A stretch of 64,000 bases of DNA from Vibrio mimicus. GTDB taxonomy: Bacteria; Pseudomonadota; Gammaproteobacteria; Enterobacterales; Vibrionaceae. The position numbers and the translations under genes were made by a program. The stretch covers positions 1,411,501 to 1,475,500 of the forward strand of contig NZ_CP077426.1 in NCBI RefSeq assembly GCF_019048845.1, read 5' to 3'. The notes under the pieces were generated by a model. The model ran no database searches and was not told the DNA's origin. It saw nothing but the letters and a program-made list of their open reading frames with translations. Numbering within the stretch: the stretch's first letter is position 1; each line of letters begins with the position of its first letter. Shown in pieces: positions 27,394 to 37,304 of this stretch.

Positions 27394-28647
27394 TTAACCG
27401 AGCAGGCTGTAGACCAGAGCGGATACGGCGAGTAGGCCGACAAGCAAAACAAAGAAAGTGCTCATGCGTTTTTGGTGTACACGAAGCGAAGGCACTTTGA
27501 ATACAGCAATCATCGGCATAATAAACAGAATCATAGCAATCACTGGGCCTGAAAGTGCCTCCATCATGCCCAAGATGCTTGGGTTAATAATTGCTGCGAT
27601 CCAGATGGTGACAAACAAGAAAGCGATGGTAATGCGCTCTGCACCACGCACGGAAACACCTAAATTTTTAGTCAGCAGGCCAGACAAGCTTTCTCGTGCG
27701 CCAAGGAAATGGCCTAAGAAAGATGAAGTGATCGCAATGAAGGCAACCAATGGGCCTAGTGTGGCGATGAATGGATTATCGGTCACGTTGGCAAGGTAGG
27801 TGAGCACGGAAACGTTCTGCGCTTTAGCTTCTTGTAGAGCTTGTGGCGAGAGAGCCAGCACACAAGAGAACACAAACAGCAGCACAAACAGAATTAACAC
27901 TACGCTAGTTCGGCGCAAAATCTGTTCAGATTTTTGATCCGCTTGCTCACCGTAATGACGGCGTTGGATATTCACAAAGCTTGAAATCGCAGCCGCATGG
28001 CTAAACGAAAACACCACTACAGGAACAGCAAGCCATACCGTGTGCCAGAAATCACTGGTTTGCGGGAAAATAAAAGAAGGCATTGACCAGTAAGGGATCA
28101 AGTAAAGCGAAAGTAATGCCAGAATTGCCGCTAACGGGTAAACCATCACCGCAAATGCGCGCAGCATGATTTTTTCGCCGCTGAGCATGATCGCGATTAA
28201 CCCAAACACTAAAACGCCTGAGAGCAACGCTCGTGGCGGTGAGATCATGTCCGCTTGGTTAACTAAAAAGCTATCGACAGTATTAGTTAATCCAACTCCG
28301 TAGATCAGAAGAATGGGAAATATCGACAGAAAATAGAGCAGTGAGATTAAGCGACCTGCACCTTGACCGAAATGCTCTTCTACCACATCAGTAAAATCGG
28401 CATTCGGGCGGCGTGATGAAAGCACAAAGCGCGCAAGCCCTCGATGTGAAAGATAGGTCATTGGAAAGGCCAATACTGCCATGAGCACCAGTGGCCAAAA
28501 ACCGCCTAAGCCTATGTTAATTGGCAAAAATAAAATACCAGCGCCAACCGCAGTGCCAAATAAGCTGAGCAGCCAATAGGTGTCATGTTGATTCCAATTA
28601 GTAGAACGGGCAGCACTAAAATGGGTTACTTCCTGAGAGTCTTTCAC
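27394..28647 (-). CDS. Hydroxy/aromatic amino acid permease (SdaC-like serine transporter)
   Basis: Inner-membrane proton symporter of the HAAAP family, 417 residues with about eleven helices. The first helix (WLLSLFGTAVGAGILFLPIN) and PMTYLSHRGLARFVL are characteristic. Overall it is closest to SdaC-type serine transporters; threonine is an alternative substrate. No serine deaminase gene lies next to it. It is monocistronic. Confidence 0.85.
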   Translation of the reverse strand: MKDSQEVTHFSAARSTNWNQHDTYWLLSLFGTAVGAGILFLPINIGLGGFWPLVLMAVLAFPMTYLSHRGLARFVLSSRRPNADFTDVVEEHFGQGAGRLISLLYFLSIFPILLIYGVGLTNTVDSFLVNQADMISPPRALLSGVLVFGLIAIMLSGEKIMLRAFAVMVYPLAAILALLSLYLIPYWSMPSFIFPQTSDFWHTVWLAVPVVVFSFSHAAAISSFVNIQRRHYGEQADQKSEQILRRTSVVLILFVLLFVFSCVLALSPQALQEAKAQNVSVLTYLANVTDNPFIATLGPLVAFIAITSSFLGHFLGARESLSGLLTKNLGVSVRGAERITIAFLFVTIWIAAIINPSILGMMEALSGPVIAMILFIMPMIAVFKVPSLRVHQKRMSTFFVLLVGLLAVSALVYSLLG

Positions 28648-28983
28648 TGAAAATTCACTTATCTAAAAATAATAATGCGGCGAATCCTACTCCTATTAGT
28701 GGTTGTGATCATTTTGCGACACTGGTCATAATCACTGTTTTTTCGCATTTACTCTAAGGTTGCAAACTATGAAAAATTGCAAAACTTGGATTTAAATTCC
28801 TTGTTTTCGGTAATTGCTTGGAATTAAATTCTGAAATTTAACGCTTTTTGGTAATTTTGATTGTTTGCTTGGTTTTTGTTCGATTGTAAGCGAGATGATG
28901 CTTAATTGGGGATTGAGACTGGCGTGATACAAGGATTTCCCGCACAATCGCCGTCATAAATATCCTGATGAATAACATAATTA
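28648..28983. other. Intergenic region between the permease and eamA-type genes
   Basis: 336 bp, AT-rich, between divergent genes. It should contain both promoters. I see no terminator, RNA motif or convincing ORF. Confidence 0.5.
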
Positions 28984-29850
28984 ATGCGTACATCACGTTT
29001 TCCCGCAGAGCTGCTTCTTGTTTTAACCACCTTATTGGCGGCAGGGGGATGGGTGTTCTCGAAACAAGCGATTCAAGAACTTCCCCCTTTTGGTTTTATC
29101 GGCTTGCGGTTTATCGCGGCATCCCTTTGTTTACTCCCATTTTGTTTAGGTGCGCTGAAACAAGCATCGCGTCAGGCGTGTTTGCAATCCATGGGGGTCG
29201 GGTTTTTACTGGCGGCTTCTCTGTTTTGCTGGATCCATGCGATTTCCATTAGCGATACCTTAGGTGAAGGCGCGTTCATCATGAGCCTTTCCATGTTGTT
29301 TGTGCCGCTGTTGGCGTGGCCGATTTTTGGACAGCGACCGATACGCGCATTCTGGCTTTCACTGCCTGTGGCGGTGATTGGCTTGTTCTTATTGGCATGG
29401 AATGGAACGTGGCAATTTGCCGCGAATCAATTGTGGTTTTTAGCGGCTTCCTGTTGTTTGGCGATGCACTTTAACTTCAATAGTCGATTCTCTAGTCAAC
29501 TTCCTCCCATGTTGCTGACCACATTGCAGTTGTTCACCGCAGGGTGTTTGGGTATCGCGTTATCTTGGTTAACCGAAAGTTGGCCTGTGACCATTAGCCT
29601 AGTGACATGGAAGTGGTTTGCATTGAGTGTTTTATTGGCCACTAGCTTGCGCTATTTAATGCAAACCATGGGACAAAAGAGTGCCAATCCGACGAATGCG
29701 GCGCTACTGATGCTGTTGGAGCCGGTGTGGACGTTAGTGTTAAGTGTGGTGATTTACCAAGAAACCATGCCATTTAACAAAATGTTGGGCTGTGGATTTC
29801 TGTTAGCCTCTTTGCTGTTGTATCGAGTCAGCTTGCTACGTTTGCGGTAA
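28984..29850 (+). CDS. DMT superfamily transporter (EamA family)
   Basis: Inner-membrane metabolite exporter or importer of 288 residues with ten helices in two EamA repeats (WVFSKQAIQELPPFGFIGLRF in the first; NAALLMLLEPVWTLVLSVVIYQE in the second). The substrate is not predictable. It is monocistronic and convergent with mgtE. Confidence 0.88.
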   Translation: MRTSRFPAELLLVLTTLLAAGGWVFSKQAIQELPPFGFIGLRFIAASLCLLPFCLGALKQASRQACLQSMGVGFLLAASLFCWIHAISISDTLGEGAFIMSLSMLFVPLLAWPIFGQRPIRAFWLSLPVAVIGLFLLAWNGTWQFAANQLWFLAASCCLAMHFNFNSRFSSQLPPMLLTTLQLFTAGCLGIALSWLTESWPVTISLVTWKWFALSVLLATSLRYLMQTMGQKSANPTNAALLMLLEPVWTLVLSVVIYQETMPFNKMLGCGFLLASLLLYRVSLLRLR

Positions 29851-29879
29851 GTACGAAGCAAAGCAAAAGGCCTGATACC

Positions 29880-29906
29880 ACACCGCCAACATGACGCTGG
29901 CGGTGT
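29880..29906. terminator. Hairpin between the EamA gene and mgtE
   Basis: ACACCGCCA-N9-TGGCGGTGT, a nine-pair stem between convergent genes. No clear T run on either side. Confidence 0.5.
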
Positions 29907-29932
29907 TCGCTATTCATTCAATCCAACACGGA

Positions 29933-31288
29933 TTAAGCCAATTCAGGCAAGATCAGTTTAGCGATTTCAAAGTAGATGATAAGGCCAGTACCATCGACTA
30001 AGGTCGCGATGAATGGTGCGGAGACTACTGCTGGGTCGACATTCATACGGCGCAGAACCATAGGAATGACCGATGATACCAGCGCGCTCCATAGCACTAT
30101 TGCCAGAATAGTCAGCATCACCACCAAACCGATTTCAGGGCCGACACCCAGCGTCCAAGCACGGATCCACGCCGCCATTGCCATCGCCAGCGCAACCAGT
30201 GTGCTGGTTGACAATTCTTTGCGAAGTACGGTGCCAAGATTGCGTAAACTCACTTCACCGACAGCCATGGCGCGCACTATGGTGGTGGTAATTTGCGTAC
30301 CACTATTACCACCAGTACCGATGAGTAGCGGAATAAAGAAGGCGAGGGCGATCGCCGCTTCCAACTGCTCCTCAAAAGAGCGTAAAACCGTGCCTGTGTA
30401 GGCTTCCGCCACAAACAGCACCAAAAGCCAGACAATGCGCTTTTTCCACAATTGCCAAGGTGACGTTTGTAGGTAGCTCGCATCAAGTGGCATGGAGCCA
30501 CCTTGCATTTCAGCATCTTCCGTGGTTTCTTTTTCTAAGATACTGACCGCTTCTTCCAGATGGAAAAAACCGACTAACTGCTGCTGATGTACGACAGGCA
30601 GCACCGATAAGTTGTGCTCAAGCAGCAGACGCGCCGCTTGCTCTTGGTCAAGATCAGCATCGAGAGTCAAACATTGTGGCTCAATAAGGTCACTCAACGC
30701 CTGATCGGAATGCGCCATCAGCAGCGCTTTAGGATTGATGGCACCGAGTAACAAACCATGTTGGTTGGTGACATACAAACGATGACGAGCTTGCGGATCT
30801 CCCCAAGATTCGTACAGAACCTCTTTGGCTTCGACCACAGTTTGTGAGTCGAGAAGCGGTAAACGTTGCGTGTGCATATGCGCTGCAACGCTCTCTTCTC
30901 CCCAACGCAGGCGTTCATGATAACGCTCCGCATTGATCGGATTCATCATGTTGAAAACGCCATGCAGCTCGTCTTCATCTAAGCTACGTAAGGCTTTTTC
31001 GACAACGCGAGGATTGGCGTAAGCCAAGCCAAGATTGAGGGCGTTGCTATCCATAACACACAATAAATGACCTGCACGGGGAGGAGATAGCAACAGGATC
31101 AGTTCAGCCAGTTGTTCCCCAGTGAGCTGTTGTAAAACAAAATGAATTTCTGGTTCGGTGAGTTTGAACAGTTTTTCCACCCACTTATCGCGACGTGAGG
31201 AGTGCGCGAGTTTGCGAGCAAATTCATTGAGTTGTTTCAGTTGTGCTGCCGCAACAACAGAGTGGTTTGTTTTCATTACATTCATCAC
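29933..31288 (-). CDS. mgtE: Magnesium transporter MgtE
   Basis: Mg2+ channel of the inner membrane, 451 residues. Layout: N-terminal MgtE_N superhelix (about 20-130), two CBS domains (about 135-260; VTNQHGLLLGAINPKALL, LPVVHQQQLVGFFHLEEA) that gate on Mg2+, and a C-terminal five-helix pore (LIGTGGNSGTQITTTIVRAMA; PFIATLVDGTGLIIYFEIAK). The first part of the pore block is the MgtE ion-path signature. Its leader carries an M-box riboswitch, so expression should rise when Mg2+ is low. Confidence 0.95.
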   Translation of the reverse strand: MMNVMKTNHSVVAAAQLKQLNEFARKLAHSSRRDKWVEKLFKLTEPEIHFVLQQLTGEQLAELILLLSPPRAGHLLCVMDSNALNLGLAYANPRVVEKALRSLDEDELHGVFNMMNPINAERYHERLRWGEESVAAHMHTQRLPLLDSQTVVEAKEVLYESWGDPQARHRLYVTNQHGLLLGAINPKALLMAHSDQALSDLIEPQCLTLDADLDQEQAARLLLEHNLSVLPVVHQQQLVGFFHLEEAVSILEKETTEDAEMQGGSMPLDASYLQTSPWQLWKKRIVWLLVLFVAEAYTGTVLRSFEEQLEAAIALAFFIPLLIGTGGNSGTQITTTIVRAMAVGEVSLRNLGTVLRKELSTSTLVALAMAMAAWIRAWTLGVGPEIGLVVMLTILAIVLWSALVSSVIPMVLRRMNVDPAVVSAPFIATLVDGTGLIIYFEIAKLILPELA

Positions 31289-31389
31289 ACATACCTCATG
31301 TGACTCAGGACAGACCTGAATTGTTTGAACTTTGATGCAAGAAAACAGCAGTAATTGGACGAGCGAAAAGGAAATGGTATGAAAAAGGC

Positions 31390-31560
31390 TTCATCCCCGA
31401 GTCCCAGCTTCAGCACTGCACAACGTATTCGCTCACGCGAAAGCCACTTGGGTTAACACCTTAATCCGATGAAAACTGTCCTGATCTTGGGCATCTCTGG
31501 ATGTCGTGAGATCAGTGGCCTATGTTTGTACAGGAGCCTCGCCTAACGAGATGCTGTAAT
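31390..31560 (-). ncRNA. M-box (ykoK) magnesium riboswitch upstream of mgtE
   Basis: Read on the minus strand, the leader has the conserved M-box blocks in order: GTTAGGCGAGGCTCCTGTAC, then ATAGGCCACTGATC, GATTAAGGTG, and near the 3' end GTGCTGAAGCTGGG. These match the ykoK leader consensus as I remember it. It ends about 100 bases before the mgtE start. Mg2+ binding in this class favours a repressive fold. The boundaries are approximate. Confidence 0.9.
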
Positions 31561-31940
31561 TACACAGTATATTTCCTTTTGACTAAAAATAGCCTTGAAG
31601 GCCATGATTTCCTCATCAAAAGGATTTTAATGCTCAACAGCTTGAGCGGCGGGGATTATAGGTGTGATAGTTTTGTCAGTGCAACCCCAAATGTGGTGGA
31701 AAATGTAATAGTTACGTAAAGTTTTGGTTGGAGCTATGCATTTGCATGATATTGTTTAGTGCCGAATAAAATAATATTCATCTCACTAATTTTCTTCTGT
31801 AGGAAATTTCTCTCAAAAAGATAACTACAACAGAATATGAGAATTTATTTACGCTAAAGCTATTAATAACGTTGCCTATTTTATCTTTATTACATTATTA
31901 TTTATCTATAAGTGTGATCTCTGCCATGGGTCTGTGACGA
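31561..31940. other. AT-rich intergenic region between the M-box and vieS
   Basis: 380 bp between divergent units. It must hold the mgtE and vieSAB promoters. It is AT-rich toward vieS. No further motif or ORF is convincing. Confidence 0.5.
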
Positions 31941-34900
31941 TTGAAACGATATTTCTTTACATTACTGTTTAGTGTTTTTGCATTATTTGTGCATGCTGCG
32001 GATTATTTGGATCCGAATGAGCAAGCGTATCTAGAGCAAAAATCCACAGTCACCATTGCAGTATTAAAAGAAGTCTGGATGCCTTATTGGGGGGGGACAG
32101 GTCAAGAGCCGATAGGTATTGAACATGACTTTGCCTCAGGGATAGCCAAAGAACTGGGGATCAATATTGAGTACAAAGGCTTTGATACTATCGAAGCCTT
32201 ACTTAGCGCAGTCAGCATGGGTAAAGCGGATATGGCGATAGGGTTTGGACAAACCCTTGCTCGTGAAGGAAAGTTCTTATTTTCTAAGCCGTTATATGAG
32301 AATGTGCGCGTTATTTGGCTACGCGATAAAGCCATGGAAGAAAACCCCTTTGCTAGCTTGAAATGGGTCTGTATTCAAGGCACATCCTATTGTGAAATTC
32401 TCAAAGATCGTGGTTATCCCAATATTATTATGGCTCGTAACTACAGCAGCTCTGTAGAAATGGTTCGCCAAGGCATTGCGGATGCGACGGTGACAAATTA
32501 TGTTTCCTTAAATCACTACTTAAGCCAGAAGCGTTTAGCATTGGGTAAAGTGATTTTTGATCCAGATTTGGGCGTGCAAACAAACCGAATATTGATCAAT
32601 AACAATGAGCCTCTGTTATTGTCAGCAATCAATAAAGTTATTGACGCTGACAAACAGGGACTGACGGAGAATAAATTAAATTCGGCAGATATATACTTCC
32701 TAAATGATCAAGCGAATTTAAATATTTTACGAAATGAAAATGTTAATCCAGTCGTTCGTTATACAATTCAAGACGATTTGTTTCCGATGTCGTATTGGGA
32801 TGAAAAAGAGAAAAAGTACAAAGGTTATGTACATGATTTATTAGAGAGAATCAGTACTAAGAGTATTCTTAAATTCGAGTTTGTTCCTGCCTACGGCCGA
32901 GATGTAGAAGATATGTTAAGACAAGGCAAGGTTGATTTAATTCCATTTTTCAGTAGTAATTACATTGATGACAGATATTTCATAGACACTGGGAAGTATA
33001 CGGATATTGAGTTTTCTTATATTGAATCTATCAAACCTTACACATCACAAACGATAGGGATACTCGATCGCACAGGAAAATTTGGCACGTATATATCTTC
33101 TGAAGAAAATATAACAAATATTAGAGTTTATCGTACTGTTACCGAATTAGAACAAGCTTTGGATAAAGGAGAGATTACGCATGGATTACTTTATAAACCG
33201 TTAATTAATCAAATGTTATTTGATGAATATCAAAACTCATTTAAATTGACACCAACACTTTTATTTGAAGGGAAAAACCACCGTGAGAGCATTACCATGC
33301 TCGTACGCAAAGATGCCCGTGGTTTACAAAATATGCTGCAAAAGGTGTTAGCCACCTTCAGCCAACAAGAGATTGATGAAATCAAAGGTGCCTATGACCG
33401 AGTCACAGTCTATTTTGGCTATGATAAACAGAAAGTCCTGATATATGCCTTAATCATATTGTGTTGTTTATTAAGTATCGGACTTATCCTCACCTTATTG
33501 CTTAGTCGGTTACGCGATAAATTACGTAGCTCTGAACAAATTGTCAAATTATCTACTGAGCAGCAACGTTGGCTGACAGAATTACTAGATGCTATTCCGA
33601 GTATGATTTTTATTTCGGATGAAAATGGTGATGTCGTTTTAACTAATGCGGCTTATCGGAAAATTTATCACACCTGCTGTGAAAAAGGGTGTGTTCAACC
33701 GCAGCCTGAGTGTTCATTTCTTGCGCTTCCAGACCAACATGAAGCGGAATACTCAATCATTATTCAAGCTCCAAAATCTAGCTGCTCTATCGGCGAACAC
33801 TATTTTCATGTGACACGCCGTGCCATTTCTCACCCGATTAATCAGCGGAAATACTATTTAACGCTGTTCAACGATATTACGGAATTAAAAGAAACTGAGC
33901 AGGCTTTGCGTCAATCCAATGAGCAAGCGTTACAGGCGGTAGAAGCGCGAAACCATTTCTTGGCAGTCGTCAGTCATGAGTTACGTACCCCGATTGCGGC
34001 GATGCTGGGACTGATGGAGATTTTGGCTTCACGTTTAAAAAGCAGCGAAAGCCAACTGCTGTTGACCAATGCGATAAGCTCGGCAGAGCGTTTGAAATTA
34101 CACGTTAACGATATTTTGGATTTCTCAAAGATAGAGGCGCAGCAGTTGCAGCTGGATATTGGGCTGTACAATTTAGCCGATGAACTTGGGCCGTTATTGC
34201 GTGGATTTGAAGCCAGTGCCCAGCTCAAAGAGATTGAGTTTGATGTGATTTGGTCGCCGAATTCGTTACTGCTTGCGAACTTCGATGCCTTGCGTTTTAA
34301 CCAGATTGTGACCAATCTTCTTTCTAATGCCATCAAATTCACTGACCAAGGACGAGTGGTTTTTAAAATCGACGTTGCACCTGAAGTGTTAACTATCGTG
34401 GTCGAAGATTCCGGTTGCGGTATGACTCAAACGCAAATCGATTCGCTGTTTGTTCCTTTTGCACAAGCTGACAGCACAATCACTCGTCGCTTTGGTGGAA
34501 CAGGCTTAGGTATGTCGATTGTCGCCAATCTGATTGAACTGATGAATGGCAAGATTGAGGTGAAGAGTGAGTTTGAGCAAGGGACGCAAATCAAAGTGAG
34601 CCTGCCTCTTGTGACGCAAACTTGTGATGAGTTTCGTGGGCAAGTCGTTGCTATGTCTTATCGCTCCCCTTATATGCTGTGGGCAAAAGCGCTGGGAATG
34701 CGAGTGGAAGAGAATGAAGAGTGGGTCGAGCAGAGTGGCCACAATATTTATCCAGATTTGCTGCTCAATAGGCTCAGAGAGGTCTCCAATCTGACTCAGG
34801 CTCAAGCTGAGCCTGCCCATTCTCGTTTGCTACAAGGTCACGTATTAGTGGCTGATGATGATCCGATTAACCGTTTATTGATCAAAAAACAGCTCAGTGA

Positions 34901-35525
34901 GCTTGGTTTGAGTGCCACTTTGGTAAGTGATGGATTGCAAGCTTTCGAAAAGCTCTCGCAACATCCTGAGCAGTATGATTTGTTGATTACTGACTGCCAT
35001 ATGCCACATCTTGATGGGTTTGCTTTAACGCGAAAAGTGAAGCAAGAGATATCCCTATTTAAAGGCGCAGTTGTGGGTTGTACTGCAGAAGATTCGCGCC
35101 TAGCAGCGGAACAAGCTCTGCAAGCGGGTATGGATAAGGTGATTTACAAACCTTATACCTTAGCCAATTTGCGCAAAGTACTCAGTCGTTATCTCACAAC
35201 GCAATGGGTCGCACTGCCTGAACAATCTTGGCTTGACGCTTACCAAGAAGATGAGTGCGAGGAGATGGCACTGGTGGTGGCTGAGTCACTTGCTCAAGAT
35301 ATCGCTTTACTCAATCAGCCAGACTGTGATGTCAAAGCACTGGCACATCGAATCAAAGGGGCAGCCGGCTCCCTTCAACTGCAGCGGTTAGCCGATTTGG
35401 CTAAAACCGTTGAGAAACAAAACGATCCACAACAACTTGTGGCCGATAAGCAGCAACTGATCAATGCCATGCATGAAGTGGTAGAGCAGGCACAGCAGTG
35501 GCTCAATCAGCATCAGAGCGAATAG
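31941..35525 (+). CDS. vieS: Hybrid sensor histidine kinase VieS
   Basis: Membrane phosphorelay kinase of the VieSAB system controlling VieA. It has 1194 residues from a TTG start, with a signal peptide (MKRYFFTLLFSVFALFVHA). Domains in order: two periplasmic SBP_bac_3 sensor domains (about 35-245 and 265-490), one membrane helix (about 498-522), PAS (about 545-650), HisKA with His near 679 (VVSHELRTPIAAML), HATPase (DSGCGMTQ; GGTGLGMSI), a receiver with phospho-Asp in LLITDCHMP (about 1017) and a C-terminal Hpt (LAHRIKGAAGSLQLQRL). This is BvgS/EvgS-like architecture. It is the first gene of vieSAB. Confidence 0.95.
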   Translation: MKRYFFTLLFSVFALFVHAADYLDPNEQAYLEQKSTVTIAVLKEVWMPYWGGTGQEPIGIEHDFASGIAKELGINIEYKGFDTIEALLSAVSMGKADMAIGFGQTLAREGKFLFSKPLYENVRVIWLRDKAMEENPFASLKWVCIQGTSYCEILKDRGYPNIIMARNYSSSVEMVRQGIADATVTNYVSLNHYLSQKRLALGKVIFDPDLGVQTNRILINNNEPLLLSAINKVIDADKQGLTENKLNSADIYFLNDQANLNILRNENVNPVVRYTIQDDLFPMSYWDEKEKKYKGYVHDLLERISTKSILKFEFVPAYGRDVEDMLRQGKVDLIPFFSSNYIDDRYFIDTGKYTDIEFSYIESIKPYTSQTIGILDRTGKFGTYISSEENITNIRVYRTVTELEQALDKGEITHGLLYKPLINQMLFDEYQNSFKLTPTLLFEGKNHRESITMLVRKDARGLQNMLQKVLATFSQQEIDEIKGAYDRVTVYFGYDKQKVLIYALIILCCLLSIGLILTLLLSRLRDKLRSSEQIVKLSTEQQRWLTELLDAIPSMIFISDENGDVVLTNAAYRKIYHTCCEKGCVQPQPECSFLALPDQHEAEYSIIIQAPKSSCSIGEHYFHVTRRAISHPINQRKYYLTLFNDITELKETEQALRQSNEQALQAVEARNHFLAVVSHELRTPIAAMLGLMEILASRLKSSESQLLLTNAISSAERLKLHVNDILDFSKIEAQQLQLDIGLYNLADELGPLLRGFEASAQLKEIEFDVIWSPNSLLLANFDALRFNQIVTNLLSNAIKFTDQGRVVFKIDVAPEVLTIVVEDSGCGMTQTQIDSLFVPFAQADSTITRRFGGTGLGMSIVANLIELMNGKIEVKSEFEQGTQIKVSLPLVTQTCDEFRGQVVAMSYRSPYMLWAKALGMRVEENEEWVEQSGHNIYPDLLLNRLREVSNLTQAQAEPAHSRLLQGHVLVADDDPINRLLIKKQLSELGLSATLVSDGLQAFEKLSQHPEQYDLLITDCHMPHLDGFALTRKVKQEISLFKGAVVGCTAEDSRLAAEQALQAGMDKVIYKPYTLANLRKVLSRYLTTQWVALPEQSWLDAYQEDECEEMALVVAESLAQDIALLNQPDCDVKALAHRIKGAAGSLQLQRLADLAKTVEKQNDPQQLVADKQQLINAMHEVVEQAQQWLNQHQSE

Positions 35526-35529
35526 CGTT

Positions 35530-37293
35530 ATGAAAATCATGATAGTAGAAGATGATCGAATTCAGGCGACAAGCCTGAGGCTCAAGCTAAGACAGCTTGG
35601 GTTGGATGAGGTTATCTTGGCTGAAAACGGATTTGCTGCCTTAGAATTAAGCAATAAAGTGGGCATTGATCTCATGTTTTGCGACATCCGAATGCCTCAT
35701 ATGGATGGGATCAGCTTGCTTTCACAATTGAGTGAACGAGCGCCAAAGCTTGGTGTGGTAGTCCTGAGTGCGGTTGATGATGCCATTCTTGAGCTGACAC
35801 GCAACATGTGCAGTCTGGCCGGATTTTCGTTTGTTGAGCGTTTATCCAAACCTTATGAAGTGAAGGATTTACAGCGTGTCATAGAGAGGTTTCAAAAACA
35901 GGCTCAACCTAAAACAGACGAGTGCAAATCCACGATTGAACTGACGGTAGAAGAGATAGAGCAAGCTTTTATCCATGACCATATTTTTAACTACTATCAA
36001 CCGCAGTTTGATTTTCGCAGTGGGGAAATTGTTGGGGTCGAAGCGTTAGTACGTTATGAACACCCAACACATGGCCTGTTAAGCCCAGCAATATTTTTGC
36101 CTCTGATCGATCAATGTGGCTTGCATGAAAAACTTTTTCTCACCGTGTTGGAGAAAGCGGTTTCTGCTTTGGCCAGTATTGATGCCGAGATTCAACTCTC
36201 GGTTAACATCAGCCAGCGTAATTTGCAGCAATCGATTTGCGACCCCATTTTGGCGATTTGCGACAAATATGACTTCGCGGCAAGTAAGTTGACTTTAGAG
36301 ATGACCGAACACGAAGTGTATAACGGCACTATGACATCGCTAGCAAACTTGGCTCGATTACGCATGTATGGTGTGGGCTTATCGATCGATGATTTTGGCA
36401 CGGGGTACGCCTCGCTAGGGCAACTGGCTCAATTACCTTTCACTGAATTGAAGATTGATCGCAGCTTTGTGCACGATCTCGCCACCAATTATAAACACCA
36501 GCAATTAACCAATATGTGTCTACTGTTGGCTCAATCTTTAGGGTTGCACTGCGTGGTTGAGGGGGTCGAGAACGAAGAGACTTGGCAATATTTGCGTCAC
36601 CTTGGCGTGGATACTTGTCAGGGGTATTACTCCGCTAAACCAATGCCGATAGTCCAGCTTAGTGAGCTGTATACCAAGAATCGACGTCAGTGTCTCGATT
36701 GCCAAAGCATGGATGATGGATGGCAAGTGTTGTTGGCGAATAACCATCTATTAAGCGCCAATGCGCTGCAAAAATTGCTGCAAAAAGAACCTCAAGTCAG
36801 CAAAGTGTTCATCGCTCAAGATATTGAACAAACCTTGCATAAACTGCGCGATCTTCCGATTAACTTGGTAGTGGTAGAAAGCCACTTTTTATCTGGCATG
36901 AGCCTTGAAGCCTTTAAAGATCTGCTTCGTCCTTACTATCAAGGGCTGGTAATTGAGCTGCAGAGTGGATTAGGCGTGGAGACGCAGGCCGCGGACAATG
37001 AATCCATAGTATGGAGAGCCAATACTTTAGCGGATACGGTGAGTCGTATTTTAGAGCAAGCAGCTCAATACAACTCGCATGTTACCTGCTTGGCTCAGCG
37101 TAATGAGTTGGAGCAACTTTCGGAGCGAGAAATGACGGTTGCTAAGATGCTCGTTGAAGGATTAACAAATAAGGAAATTGCCTTACAACTGGATATTAAC
37201 CAAAAGACTGTGAGTACCTATAAGGTACGGATCATGACAAAATTAGGGATTAAATCAGCCATGGAATTGGTACGATTTGTTACGTTGAAATAG
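35530..37293 (+). CDS. vieA: Response regulator and c-di-GMP phosphodiesterase VieA
   Basis: Cytoplasmic regulator of 587 residues that hydrolyses c-di-GMP; in V. cholerae it lowers biofilm expression and supports virulence gene expression. Domains: receiver (1-120, phospho-Asp in LMFCDIRMP), EAL (about 145-390) with intact VEALVRYEHP, NISQRNL, LEMTEHEV, DDFGTGYASL, LKIDRSF, VEGVE and QGYY, then a C-terminal LuxR-type helix-turn-helix (LSEREMTVAKMLVEGLTNKEIA). It starts 4 bp after the vieS stop. Confidence 0.96.
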   Translation: MKIMIVEDDRIQATSLRLKLRQLGLDEVILAENGFAALELSNKVGIDLMFCDIRMPHMDGISLLSQLSERAPKLGVVVLSAVDDAILELTRNMCSLAGFSFVERLSKPYEVKDLQRVIERFQKQAQPKTDECKSTIELTVEEIEQAFIHDHIFNYYQPQFDFRSGEIVGVEALVRYEHPTHGLLSPAIFLPLIDQCGLHEKLFLTVLEKAVSALASIDAEIQLSVNISQRNLQQSICDPILAICDKYDFAASKLTLEMTEHEVYNGTMTSLANLARLRMYGVGLSIDDFGTGYASLGQLAQLPFTELKIDRSFVHDLATNYKHQQLTNMCLLLAQSLGLHCVVEGVENEETWQYLRHLGVDTCQGYYSAKPMPIVQLSELYTKNRRQCLDCQSMDDGWQVLLANNHLLSANALQKLLQKEPQVSKVFIAQDIEQTLHKLRDLPINLVVVESHFLSGMSLEAFKDLLRPYYQGLVIELQSGLGVETQAADNESIVWRANTLADTVSRILEQAAQYNSHVTCLAQRNELEQLSEREMTVAKMLVEGLTNKEIALQLDINQKTVSTYKVRIMTKLGIKSAMELVRFVTLK

Positions 37294-37304
37294 AACTTAG
37301 AGAT

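Noticed and set aside
31522..31719. Plus-strand reading frame of 65 codons over the M-box leader
   Set aside because: It lies on the strand opposite the riboswitch, has no ribosome site and overlaps structured RNA; chance frame.
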